Assembly: GCA_947589225.1 (NCBI GenBank)
Contig: CANQBC010000002.1
Coordinates: 62,001-126,000, forward strand
Source: an uncultured Oscillospiraceae bacterium
Lineage (GTDB): Bacteria > Bacillota > Clostridia > Oscillospirales > Oscillospiraceae
Direction of reading: 5' to 3'
Length of the DNA stretch: 64,000 nt
Both the position numbers and the translations under genes were made by a program. Numbering within the stretch: position 1 is the first letter of the stretch; the number at the start of each line of letters is the position of its first letter. Shown here piece by piece: positions 24,315 to 32,754 of this stretch. The notes beneath the pieces were generated by a model. That model was not told where the DNA came from. It ran no database searches and was given only the letters and a program-made list of their open reading frames with translations.

Positions 24315-25910
24315 TCAGCCGCGGGCCTGCCCCGTGGTGGTCTTAATGTCGCCGAGATACGACCCGTCAGGGGCGAGCTTCGGCCCGTTGTAGTGGCAGG
24401 CGCAGAAGTGGCCGGGCTCGACCTCCTTCAGCTCCGGGCACACGCGGGAGCACTTCTCGGTGGCCATGTAGCACCGTGTGTGGAATTTGCAGCCCGTGGG
24501 CGGCTTGATGGGGCTGGGGATGTTGCCCTCCAGAGTGATGCGCTCCTTGGAGGCGGAATCCGGGTCGGTGGTGGGAATGGCGGACAGCAGCGCCACGGTG
24601 TAGGGGTGGCGGGGATCCCGGAAGATGGTCTCGCTGTCGCCCAGCTCCACCACGTTGCCCAGGTACATGACGCAGATGCGGTCGGAGATGTACTTTACCA
24701 CGCTCAAATCGTGGGAGATGAACATATAGGTCAGGTTCTGCTTCTCCTTCAGCTCCTGCAGGAGGTTGATGATCTGGGACTGGATGGACACGTCCAGGGC
24801 GGAGACACACTCGTCGCAGACGATGAACTTCGGCTGGACCGCCAGGGCTCTGGCGATGGCCACGCGCTGGCGCTGGCCGCCGGAGAACTGGTGGGGATAG
24901 CGGTGGAGCATATACTCCTGAAGTCCGCACTCCTCCATGGTCCTGACGATGTGCTGGCGCATCTTGTCCGAGCCGTGCTTATAAAACTTGTGGGTCAGCA
25001 GGCCCTCCTCAATGATCTGCCCGATGGTCATGCGGGGGTTCAGGGAGGAGTAGGGGTCCTGGAAGATGATCTGCAGATCCTTGCGGAAAAGGCGCATCTC
25101 GCTGTACTTGAGGCGGCTCAGGTCGATGCCCTCGTCCCGCATGGCCTCGTACTTGTCGAACTCCGGATCGCCCTTGTGGGAGGTACGCAGGGCGTCCAGC
25201 TCCCCGGTGATCTGATCGCACGCCTTCTGGCAGGCGTCCACCACCGCCCTGGCGGCGTCCACGGAGGGCTTCAGGGAGTCGGCCTTGCGCTTGGCCTTGG
25301 GGTCGCTCCCGGCGGCGTCGGCGGCGGCGTCATACTCCAGCTTCACCGCGTTATACTTCTCGCGGGCGGCCTTGCGCTTGAGGTTGGCCTCGTGCTCCCG
25401 CAGCAGAAGCTCGCAGCCCTTCTGCTCGTCCACGGCGAAGAAGCCGCCCAAAATCTTCACGATGTTGTTAAGGCAGGTCTCCTCCTCGCATCTGGCAAGG
25501 GTCTGCTCCTGGAGAGTGTAGAAGTCCGCCTTGTCCTCGCCTCCGGCCTCCTCCACCTTTTTCGCCTTTTCGGCGGCCTTCTGGCTGGCCTTGTGGAGGG
25601 CGGCCTTGTACTTGTGCAGGTCCTTTATGGTCTTGCGCACATACTCCGGCGCCGCGTCGGCGAGGGTCGAGCCGTAGTACATGGTGGTTCCGGCGGTCTG
25701 GGGATAGAGCTGCAGCAGCACGCGCCCGAAGGTGGACTTGCCGCAGCCGGACTCGCCCACGACGCCCAGGGTCTCGCCCTCGTAGATGTCCAGGGAGATG
25801 TCCTCGTTGGCGCGGACGTAGAGCTGCTCCTTCTGGAAGATGGAGGACTTGGCGACGGGGAAGTACTTCTTCAAATTACTTATTGACAGTAATTTTTTTG
25901 TGCTGTTCAC
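24315..25910 (-). CDS. oppF: Peptide ABC transporter ATPase OppF with large helical insertion
   Basis: The 531-residue ATPase of an Opp/Dpp importer has Walker A GESGCGKST at 52-60, a Q-loop FQDPYSSLNP (Gln284), signature FSGGQRQR, Walker B FIVCDECVSALD and H-loop ISHDLS. The C-terminal region contains the Cys-rich oligopeptide-transporter domain CKFHTRCYMATEKCSRVCPE. OppF is usually ~320-350 residues: between Walker A and the Q-loop there are ~175 extra residues (about 85-262), rich in Lys, Ala and Glu and predicted helical. It overlaps oppD by 35 bases. In Walker B the usual Glu of DEP is followed by CVSALD, still an intact DE. Function as an ATPase is likely conserved. Confidence 0.93.
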   Translation of the reverse strand: MNSTKKLLSISNLKKYFPVAKSSIFQKEQLYVRANEDISLDIYEGETLGVVGESGCGKSTFGRVLLQLYPQTAGTTMYYGSTLADAAPEYVRKTIKDLHKYKAALHKASQKAAEKAKKVEEAGGEDKADFYTLQEQTLARCEEETCLNNIVKILGGFFAVDEQKGCELLLREHEANLKRKAAREKYNAVKLEYDAAADAAGSDPKAKRKADSLKPSVDAARAVVDACQKACDQITGELDALRTSHKGDPEFDKYEAMRDEGIDLSRLKYSEMRLFRKDLQIIFQDPYSSLNPRMTIGQIIEEGLLTHKFYKHGSDKMRQHIVRTMEECGLQEYMLHRYPHQFSGGQRQRVAIARALAVQPKFIVCDECVSALDVSIQSQIINLLQELKEKQNLTYMFISHDLSVVKYISDRICVMYLGNVVELGDSETIFRDPRHPYTVALLSAIPTTDPDSASKERITLEGNIPSPIKPPTGCKFHTRCYMATEKCSRVCPELKEVEPGHFCACHYNGPKLAPDGSYLGDIKTTTGQARG

Positions 25911-26904
25911 TTGTCCTCACCTCCTTTTCCGGGTAGAAGCATCTGATATACTGGTTGTCGCCGAACTTCTGAAGCTCCGGCTCCTGCTCCAGGCATTTCT
26001 GCGTGGCGTAGGGGCAGCGGGGCGCGAACTTGCAGCCCTTGGGCAGGTCCAGCGGGTGGGGGACGACGCCCTGAATGGGTTCCAGCTTCTCGCCCTTGCT
26101 GTCCAGGCGCGGGATGGACTTCATCAGTCCCTCGGTGTAGGGGTGGGAGACGGCGTTGTTGGTGAAAATGACCCGCGCGGGGGCCTGCTCCACCACCTGG
26201 CCGCAGTACATGACGGCCACGTCATCGGCCATCTCGTTGATAACGCCCAGGTCGTGGGTGATGAAGATGATGGCCGTGCCCTTCTCCTTCTGAAGCTGGT
26301 TCATGAGCTTGAGGATCTGGGCCTGAATGGTCACGTCCAGGGCCGTTGTCGGCTCGTCGGCGATGAGGATCTTGGGCTTGCACGCCAGGGCCATGGCGAT
26401 CATGACGCGCTGGCGCATACCGCCGGAGAGCTGGTGGGGGTACTGCCTGATGACGGCCTCCGGGTTGGGGATCTGCACGTCATAGAGCATCTTCAGGGCC
26501 TCCTGATGGGCCTGCTTTTTGTTCATGCCCTGGTGGATCATCAGCGGCTCGGAGAGCTGCCGGTCCACGGTGAACACGGGGTTCAAGCTGGTCATAGGCT
26601 CCTGGAAAATGACGGAGATGGCGTTGCCCCGGATGTGGTACATCTCCTCGGTGGAGATCTTCGTCAGGTCCTTGCCCTCGAAGAGGATCTCGCCGGACTC
26701 GATGTAGCCGTTGGCGTCCAGCAGCCGCAGGATGCTCATGGCGGAGACGGATTTGCCGGAACCCGACTCGCCCACGATACCGATGGTGCGGCCCGGATCC
26801 AGGGAGTAGGATACGTCGTTGACGGCCTTGACGATGCCGTTTCTTGTTTTGAAGAAAGTCTTGAGATGCTTGACCTCAAGCAGGTGATTGGTGTTTTCCG
26901 CCAT
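25876..26904 (-). CDS. oppD: Peptide ABC transporter ATPase OppD
   Basis: The 342-residue ATPase is of normal length for OppD/DppD. Walker A is GESGSGKS, the Q-loop FQEPMTSLNP, the signature LSGGMRQR, Walker B ILIADEPTTALD and the H-loop ITHDLG. The C-terminal oligo_HPY domain shows GCKFAPRCPYATQKCLEQEPEL, where four Cys may bind an Fe-S cluster as reported for some Dpp/Opp ATPases. It pairs with OppF to drive the OppB/OppC pore. Its start abuts the oppC stop and its end overlaps the oppF start. Confidence 0.95.
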   Translation of the reverse strand: MAENTNHLLEVKHLKTFFKTRNGIVKAVNDVSYSLDPGRTIGIVGESGSGKSVSAMSILRLLDANGYIESGEILFEGKDLTKISTEEMYHIRGNAISVIFQEPMTSLNPVFTVDRQLSEPLMIHQGMNKKQAHQEALKMLYDVQIPNPEAVIRQYPHQLSGGMRQRVMIAMALACKPKILIADEPTTALDVTIQAQILKLMNQLQKEKGTAIIFITHDLGVINEMADDVAVMYCGQVVEQAPARVIFTNNAVSHPYTEGLMKSIPRLDSKGEKLEPIQGVVPHPLDLPKGCKFAPRCPYATQKCLEQEPELQKFGDNQYIRCFYPEKEVRTSEQHKKITVNK

Positions 26905-28844
26905 TATTTCTCCACCTCCGATTTCGGGTCAAGAACGTCTCTCAGCGTATCGCCGATAACGTTGATGCAGATGACGACGATGGAAAGGAACAGTGCCGGG
27001 AAAGCCCATCTCCACCAGTAGGACTGGATGACGAGGGCGTTACGGGCGCCGTTGAGCATATTGCCCCATGTGGGGCGGGGGAGCTGGACGCCGAAGCCCA
27101 GGTACGAGAGGCTCGACTCGGTAAGCATACAACCGGCGAAGTCCAGGGTCAGCGTCACCAGGATGACGGAAATGATGTTGGGCAGGATGTGCCGGAACGC
27201 GATCCTCTTCTCCTTCACGCCCATGGCGCGGGCGGCGGAGACAAACTCCTTCTCGCGTTCCGCCAGGATCTGGCCACGGACCATGTGGGCAAGGCCCGTC
27301 CAGCTCAGAAGCCCCAGGATCACCATGATAATAAGGATCCTCGTATTCTCCTGAAGGTTCGACGCCTGCAAAATGACCGAGAGCACCAGCGCGAAGGGCA
27401 GGAACGGGATAGAGCCGCAAATTTCGGTGAAGCGCATCAGCAGCATATCCGCAAGCCCTCCGAAGTAGCCGGAGATGCACCCGATGATGATGCCGATGAT
27501 AGTGGAGATAATGACGGCCACAGCGCCGACGGTCATGGTCATTTTACCGCCGTTCATAAGGCGGATGAACACGTCGCGGCCCATTTCGTCCGTCCCCATA
27601 AGGTAGCCCTTCAGGCCCCACGCATCCACCAGCTTGCCGTCCTTATAGGCGTAGTTCTGGAAGCCGCTGGCAAACACCTGGTCGACAGCGCCGGACTTGG
27701 TGAGCGCCGAGGGCACCTCGCACTGGTTGCGGTAGTTCTGGCCAAAAGCGTACACGCGGCCCTGCTTTGTGAGGATGGTGTAGTGCCGCGTCCCGCCGGA
27801 GATCTTCTCGATCTCATCCCCTTCGGGGATCTCAGGGATCGGGTTCCTCATGCCGGAGACGATCACGTCGCCGTCCTCTGTGACCAGGGCGATGGAGCTG
27901 CCGGTGGCGGCAATGTCCACCAGCTTCCGCCCGGCAATGATCTCGTTGATGTCCTTGGTGGTGGAGGCCCCAGTGACGGGATCGGTGGTCATGATGGAGT
28001 TAAATTTCGTGGATTTTCCGGGAACGAACACGCCGTTGACGTCGATGGCGTAGATGCCGTCGTTGGTGAAGGCGATTTTGGCAAGCTTCGCCTCGTTGTT
28101 GTTATACTTGATCACGGAGCTTAAATTGGTGGCGGCGATGCCCTCGTTGCCCCAGGCATAGAGGGTCCCGTCATTCATAAGGATGGCGGAGATTTGGTTG
28201 CCGCAGATAAGCTGCTTCACCTGAGAGGCGTCGATGGTGCCGTTGAGAAGCTCGTCCGGCTCCTTCCGGGCGGCGGCGATCATGGTGCCGTCCAGACCGT
28301 ACTGGCCCACGTCGTAAGCGCCCCAGCAGTAGACGTGTCCGTCCTCGCTGATGGCGACGCAGTGGTCAGAACCGGCGGCCACATGGACGATCTTGCTGTT
28401 TTTGACCTCATCCGGGATATTGAGGACGTTGATCTTCTCGTTTCCGGCGGTGTTGGGGTTGAAGCCCCACATATAGACGTTGCCGTCAGTGGACAGGCCA
28501 ATGGTGAAGGTCCCGCGGGAGGAGATGTCCACCGCGCCGTCCTTCATGTCGGAGGGGACCTTCAAAAAGCTCATGGTGGGAGCCACGTTGGGGTGGAGCA
28601 TTTCCGCGCCGGCCTCGGTCAGGTCCACAGGCTCGATGGCCGAGCCGATGAACACAAAGGCGAACATACACACCAGCACCACCACGGCCACAACCGCCAC
28701 AGGGGTATGGAAGAACCGCTTAAACGCCAGCTTACCGGGGCTGTCGTACCGCTCGTCCTTCACGGACTTGCTGGCGCCCATAAACATACGGGAGAGCCAC
28801 CCGCCCTTTTTTGCGGCGGGGGCGGGTTTTGTAGATGTACTCAT
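26904..28844 (-). CDS. oppC: Peptide ABC permease OppC with inserted RCC1-like propeller
   Basis: The start is ATG 28844 (MSTSTKPAP), with GGAGGAGG about 7 bases upstream. The product has 646 residues against ~300 for OppC. After a first membrane helix (about 47-69) comes a ~300-residue insertion with seven RCC1-type repeats, for example TIGLSTDGNVYMWGFN, HCVAISEDGHVYCWGAYDVG, ISAILMNDGTLYAWGNEG and YTILTKQGRVYAFGQN. Then follows the normal permease: GTDEMGRDVFIRL, five further membrane helices and the EAA-like loop SAARAMGVKEKRIAFRHILPN. With the first helix N-in, the propeller should lie outside the membrane, near the docking site for the binding protein. The insertion is unusual; transport function is otherwise expected. 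Confidence 0.92.
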   Translation of the reverse strand: MSTSTKPAPAAKKGGWLSRMFMGASKSVKDERYDSPGKLAFKRFFHTPVAVVAVVVLVCMFAFVFIGSAIEPVDLTEAGAEMLHPNVAPTMSFLKVPSDMKDGAVDISSRGTFTIGLSTDGNVYMWGFNPNTAGNEKINVLNIPDEVKNSKIVHVAAGSDHCVAISEDGHVYCWGAYDVGQYGLDGTMIAAARKEPDELLNGTIDASQVKQLICGNQISAILMNDGTLYAWGNEGIAATNLSSVIKYNNNEAKLAKIAFTNDGIYAIDVNGVFVPGKSTKFNSIMTTDPVTGASTTKDINEIIAGRKLVDIAATGSSIALVTEDGDVIVSGMRNPIPEIPEGDEIEKISGGTRHYTILTKQGRVYAFGQNYRNQCEVPSALTKSGAVDQVFASGFQNYAYKDGKLVDAWGLKGYLMGTDEMGRDVFIRLMNGGKMTMTVGAVAVIISTIIGIIIGCISGYFGGLADMLLMRFTEICGSIPFLPFALVLSVILQASNLQENTRILIIMVILGLLSWTGLAHMVRGQILAEREKEFVSAARAMGVKEKRIAFRHILPNIISVILVTLTLDFAGCMLTESSLSYLGFGVQLPRPTWGNMLNGARNALVIQSYWWRWAFPALFLSIVVICINVIGDTLRDVLDPKSEVEK

Positions 28845-28861
28845 AGCTTTTCCTCCTCCCG

Positions 28862-29890
28862 TCACTTATTGACGCGCACACGCGGATCGGCAAGGCCGTA
28901 GGCGATGTCGATGATCAGGTTGCCGATGAGGCCCATTGCCACATAGAACATCTGGAGCAGCAGGACCACTTCAAAGTCCTTGGCGTTCAGCGACTCGATG
29001 TAGACGCGCCCGACGCCGTTGATGCCGAAGATGTTTTCAATGACCACGGAGCCGCCGAAGATGCCCATGAACCAGCCCACCACCAGGGTGATGATGGGGA
29101 TGAGGGCGTTGCGGAAGGCGTGGGAGTAAATGACCACCTTTTCCCGCAGGCCCTTGGCCCGCGCTGTCCTGATGCAGTCAAGGCTCAGCGCCTCGGTCAT
29201 GGAGGCGCGCACATACCTTGTCATGCCGCCCAGGGAGGAGAATGTCATGACGATCAGCGGCAGGGCCATATAGTACATTCTGTCTTTAAATTCCGCCCAG
29301 CCCGTGTAGTTTGAACCCGGCGTCTTCATGCCGGAGACCGGGAACCACTTGAGCAGGATGGCAAAAAGCCAAATGAATATGATGGCCGTGATAAAGGACG
29401 GTATACTGTACCCCACGATCGTGCCGATCTGGATGGCCGTATCCCTCTTGCTCCCGCGCTTTACGGCGCAGAAGATGCCAAGCGGGATAGTGATGCCAAG
29501 TCCCAGAATGGTCGCGAAGATGTTGATGAATACCGTATTCACCATCGGCGTCTTTAAAACGTCGATGACCGGCCTGTCATATGTATAGCTGTAGCCAAAG
29601 TTCCCCTGGAAGATTCCGTTGTATTTCCCGTCGATGGGACCGATCCCTATCCAGCCCATATAGCGGACAAGCATGTTCTGGTCGGTGCCAAGCTGCCGCC
29701 TCAGCTCCGCCAGCTTCTGTTCGTAGAGCTGTTGAGCGTTGGGGTTCCCCTTGTACGCGGTCTTAAACGGTTCCGCCTCGGTCACCGCCCGGTCGTAGGG
29801 GATCATGGTATATACAAGGAACATCAGAAGGGAGAGTATGATCATGACCAGCAGCATATAGCCGAAACGCTTAAGTACATATCTGCCCAT
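28862..29890 (-). CDS. oppB: Peptide ABC permease OppB
   Basis: The start is ATG 29890 (MGRYVLKRFGYM), preceded by AGGGAG; the frame is open to 29944 without a better site. The 342-residue product is typical of OppB/DppB: first membrane helix with YVLKRFGYMLLVMIILSLLMFLV, a long extracytoplasmic loop with YEQKLAELRRQLG and then the binding-protein-dependent permease domain with TRYVRASMTEALSLDCIRTARAKGLREKVVIYSHAFRNA, the ATPase-contacting loop. It forms the transmembrane pore with OppC. It follows oppA by 126 bases that contain a stable hairpin. Confidence 0.95.
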   Translation of the reverse strand: MGRYVLKRFGYMLLVMIILSLLMFLVYTMIPYDRAVTEAEPFKTAYKGNPNAQQLYEQKLAELRRQLGTDQNMLVRYMGWIGIGPIDGKYNGIFQGNFGYSYTYDRPVIDVLKTPMVNTVFINIFATILGLGITIPLGIFCAVKRGSKRDTAIQIGTIVGYSIPSFITAIIFIWLFAILLKWFPVSGMKTPGSNYTGWAEFKDRMYYMALPLIVMTFSSLGGMTRYVRASMTEALSLDCIRTARAKGLREKVVIYSHAFRNALIPIITLVVGWFMGIFGGSVVIENIFGINGVGRVYIESLNAKDFEVVLLLQMFYVAMGLIGNLIIDIAYGLADPRVRVNK

Positions 29891-29945
29891 AGCCTGCTCC
29901 CTCGCTTTCAATGAATTTAACGATTTGAAGTTTTTTAATTCCAAA

Positions 29946-29973
29946 ATGGGGCAGCCGTATTTGGCTGCCCCAT
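29946..29973 (-). terminator. Attenuating hairpin between oppA and oppB
   Basis: A perfect 11-bp stem, ATGGGGCAGCC (29946-29956) pairing with 29963-29973, is followed on the minus strand by TTTGGAATT. The T-tract is poor, so it probably acts as a leaky terminator or 3'-stabiliser that gives more oppA than oppBCDF mRNA. Confidence 0.6.
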
Positions 29974-30016
29974 CCTCAGGTTTTTAGCCTTCTATATGGA
30001 TCGTTCGCGTTCCAGC

Positions 30017-32185
30017 TCAATAACCCTTGACGTTGGCGTACAGGATCGCGCTCGCGGGGCCAAAGAACGGGCTGGTCTCGAAGTTTTCAATGTTGGCGTT
30101 GTACACGTCATAGTAGTAGTTGGAGTACAGGGGAACCTCAGGCATGAGCTCGTTCCAGCGCTCGATAAAGGCCATCCACCACTGGTTGTACTCGTCCTCG
30201 GTCTGGGCGTTGTACACCATGCCGAAGGACAGGTAGTCCATGCCCAGCTTGTCGCCGGAGGCGGCAACCGCGTCCTCATAGCTCAGCTTCTCGGCGGTCT
30301 CGTCATAGGGGAAGGCCAGATCGTAGGGATCGATGACCTTGTCGCTGGAGTAGTCGGCCCAGTCGGGGGTGGTCCTCCACCAGTAGGACTGGTCATACAC
30401 AGCGCTGTTAAAGCCGGTGGCCAGGTTGTACATGCCGTAGGTGGGGGTGCCCAGGTAGCCCATGGAGGGGTCGCGGTAGATGTTACCGGTCAGGGTGGTG
30501 AAGTCGCCGATGGTGGCGCGGATGACCATGCCGGCGGCGGCCAGGTCGGTGCTGTTGGCCAGGGACTGGCTCAGCAGTTCGGTGACGGGGCTGTTGTTGG
30601 AGCCGAACCAGTTGATGACCAGGGGCATGTAGTACTCGCCGTTGATCTCCACGGTCTTGTACTCCACGCCGTCGGTGTTGGCCACGGAGGCGTAGGTCTT
30701 GTTGCCCGCGTCGTTGCCGAAGATGTCCTTGGCGTTGGCCTCTTCCTCGGTCAGCTTCTTATAGCGGACGGCGTCCACGCCGGTGGCGCCGGCCACATAG
30801 GGCTCGCCCTTGGAGTTGTAGATCCAGCCGCCGTCCTCCAGGACCTTGATGGCGTTGTCGGGGGAGAAGGAGTAGTCGATCAGCTCGATGTCGTCCTTCA
30901 CGGCCTGCCACATGTCAAAGTCGGGGCTGTAGGGGCCGTCCACGACCACGCCGTAGCCGCCGGTGAAGGCCTGGCAGAAGGCGGCGCGGTCAAGCAGATA
31001 GGCGACGGCCTGACGGACTTCCTGGAACATGGTGGGGCCGAAGTCGCACTCAAACTCGATCTTGCCGTAGCCGGCCCGCTGATAGTGGGTCTCGGCGAAG
31101 TTGACGCCGTCCACGACCTCCAGGGCGGCCTTGGTCTCCTCGCCGCCGGTGATGGCGCTCAGCACGTCAACGCCGCCGCTCTTCAGCTGGTCCAGCTGGG
31201 TCTCCGGGATGATCTTCACGTAGACGATGGTCTCGATGGAGGGCTTCTGTCCCTCGAAGTTGCCCTTATACTCAGGGTTGAGGGTCAGGGTCGCGGTCTT
31301 GGTGCCCTCGTCCCACTCGGAGACGACATAGGGGCCGGAGAAGGGATACTTGGTCAGGTCGTAGCGGTTGTCCGCGATCTCGGCGGCCTTCACATAGTCT
31401 TCACCGTTCTTCTCATAGAAGTTGTCGGACAGGTAGCAGCCGTTGCCGTCGTCCTGGACGGTGACGCCCTCGCCGGTGAGCAGGCCCATGGGATAGGGGC
31501 TGAAGCCGCCGTAGGTGAAGGCGTAGTAGTAGGGATAGTAGTCGGAGCTGACGGTCACCTCAAAGGTGTAGTCATCCAGCATACGGATGCCGGAGAACTC
31601 CTTGGTGCCGGTCTCAGAGCCGGGGCCGGTGTAGGCGTGGAAGTCATTGTAGCCCACCAGGGACTGGCCGCCAGAACCGGGCAGGCCGGCGCCCATGGCC
31701 ACGGGGCTGCCGAGGGCCAGGGTGGGGGCCACGTAGTTCTGGGCGGTGATGGGGCTGCCGTCGGAGAAGGTCAGGCCCTCGTTGATCTTGATGCGGATGG
31801 TGTAGGTGCCGTCCTCATTCTCGGTCTCGGTGTGCTCGGCCACGGCGGTCTCGTTCCACACATAGGCGCCGCCCTGGTTGCTCTCCTGGGTGGAGTAGCC
31901 CGCGGTCAGGTTGTTGATGTCGATGTCGGACGCGCCGGCGGAGCTGCCGCCCCAGCCGGGATAGCGGAAGTCACCGCTCAGGTCGGTGGAGCTGCCCAGG
32001 ATCACACGGTTGGGAAGGGTGGGAGCGTCGTTGCCGCCCTGGCTGTCGTCGCCGCCATTGTCGACGATCTCGCCGCCTTGGTTGTCATTGCCGCCCTGCT
32101 GCTCATCGCCGTTGTTGTTGCAGGCGACAAGAGCCAGGCACATGACCAACGCGAGCAAGAGGCAAAGAAGCTTGGTCTTTTTCAT
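30017..32185 (-). CDS. oppA: Peptide ABC transporter substrate-binding lipoprotein OppA
   Basis: The 722-residue family 5 solute-binding protein has a lipoprotein signal MKKTKLLCLLLALVMCLALVAC with lipobox LVAC (Cys22), then a Gly/Asn/Asp-rich linker (about 23-55) that should space the protein from the membrane. SBP_bac_5 features follow, including TIRIKINEGLTFSDGSPITAQNYV. It captures peptides outside the cell and delivers them to OppBC. AGGAGGA is 9 bases before the ATG. Codon choice is strongly restricted (GGC, GAC, AAG, CTG), suggesting high expression. It is longer than E. coli OppA (~540). The operon order is A-B-C-D-F. Confidence 0.95.
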   Translation of the reverse strand: MKKTKLLCLLLALVMCLALVACNNNGDEQQGGNDNQGGEIVDNGGDDSQGGNDAPTLPNRVILGSSTDLSGDFRYPGWGGSSAGASDIDINNLTAGYSTQESNQGGAYVWNETAVAEHTETENEDGTYTIRIKINEGLTFSDGSPITAQNYVAPTLALGSPVAMGAGLPGSGGQSLVGYNDFHAYTGPGSETGTKEFSGIRMLDDYTFEVTVSSDYYPYYYAFTYGGFSPYPMGLLTGEGVTVQDDGNGCYLSDNFYEKNGEDYVKAAEIADNRYDLTKYPFSGPYVVSEWDEGTKTATLTLNPEYKGNFEGQKPSIETIVYVKIIPETQLDQLKSGGVDVLSAITGGEETKAALEVVDGVNFAETHYQRAGYGKIEFECDFGPTMFQEVRQAVAYLLDRAAFCQAFTGGYGVVVDGPYSPDFDMWQAVKDDIELIDYSFSPDNAIKVLEDGGWIYNSKGEPYVAGATGVDAVRYKKLTEEEANAKDIFGNDAGNKTYASVANTDGVEYKTVEINGEYYMPLVINWFGSNNSPVTELLSQSLANSTDLAAAGMVIRATIGDFTTLTGNIYRDPSMGYLGTPTYGMYNLATGFNSAVYDQSYWWRTTPDWADYSSDKVIDPYDLAFPYDETAEKLSYEDAVAASGDKLGMDYLSFGMVYNAQTEDEYNQWWMAFIERWNELMPEVPLYSNYYYDVYNANIENFETSPFFGPASAILYANVKGY

Positions 32186-32422
32186 TTGGTTTTTTCCTCC
32201 TATAAAATTTTATTTTAAAATGCAGCGTCGAAATATGTACCGAATGTTGCACTTTAAAAATCTGCATTTTCAAAAAGGGCAGACTGCAAAAACCTCAACC
32301 GGGAGCGCTTTGTCGGGAGCGGCGTTTTCCCCTCATCTGCTTACAGGGCGTTCTCATCCCCGCGGCGCGGGGATGCCGAACAGGGGCCCCTGTTCGGACT
32401 TTTTCCTTTTTTGAATAAAGGA
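32186..32422 (-). other. Structured 5' leader of oppA
   Basis: The promoter at 32423-32451 predicts a leader of ~230 nt. Near its 5' end are two adjacent hairpins: an 11+11 palindrome, CCGAACAGGGG/CCCCTGTTCGG (32376-32397), and a 9-bp stem, CATCCCCGC/GCGGGGATG (32355-32375). The rest is AU-rich. I see no T-box, SAM, lysine or other known riboswitch motif. Read on the plus strand, the palindrome is followed by ACTTTTTCC and would be a good terminator for anything transcribed antisense to oppA. Confidence 0.5.
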
Positions 32423-32451
32423 ATTATAACACACACTTCGCCAACATACAA
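32423..32451 (-). promoter_or_regulatory. Promoter of opp operon
   Basis: On the minus strand, TTGTAT (32446-32451) and a perfect TATAAT (32423-32428) are spaced by 17 bases. Confidence 0.75.
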
Positions 32452-32605
32452 GAAAAAGTTTTTAACCAATTTTAATAAATTTTTGCAAGTCCGGAAGATT
32501 TTTCGGTCCGATTGCCCAAAAACGCCATTTTTCCCGTCATGTTTGCCCAATGCGCGGGTGAAGTTCGCGAAAATTTTGTAATGTCGCACAATCTCCCCAA
32601 TTATA

Positions 32606-32634
32606 TTGACTTTTTAATCAGGTTGACGTATAAT
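32606..32634 (+). promoter_or_regulatory. Promoter of zinc-ribbon/ABC operon
   Basis: TTGACT (32606-32611) and a perfect TATAAT (32629-32634) are spaced by 17 bases. It diverges from the opp promoter and gives a leader of ~115 nt. The intervening 32452-32605 shows nothing else. Confidence 0.8.
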
Positions 32635-32754
32635 TTTTATGTTTAATGATAATTCCCCAATATATGGTGTGAATGGCACGCGCCGGCCCAATATATTTTG
32701 CGCGCATCTCTTACATAGTATCATATAAACTGGAAGAAACAAGGAGGAATCATT

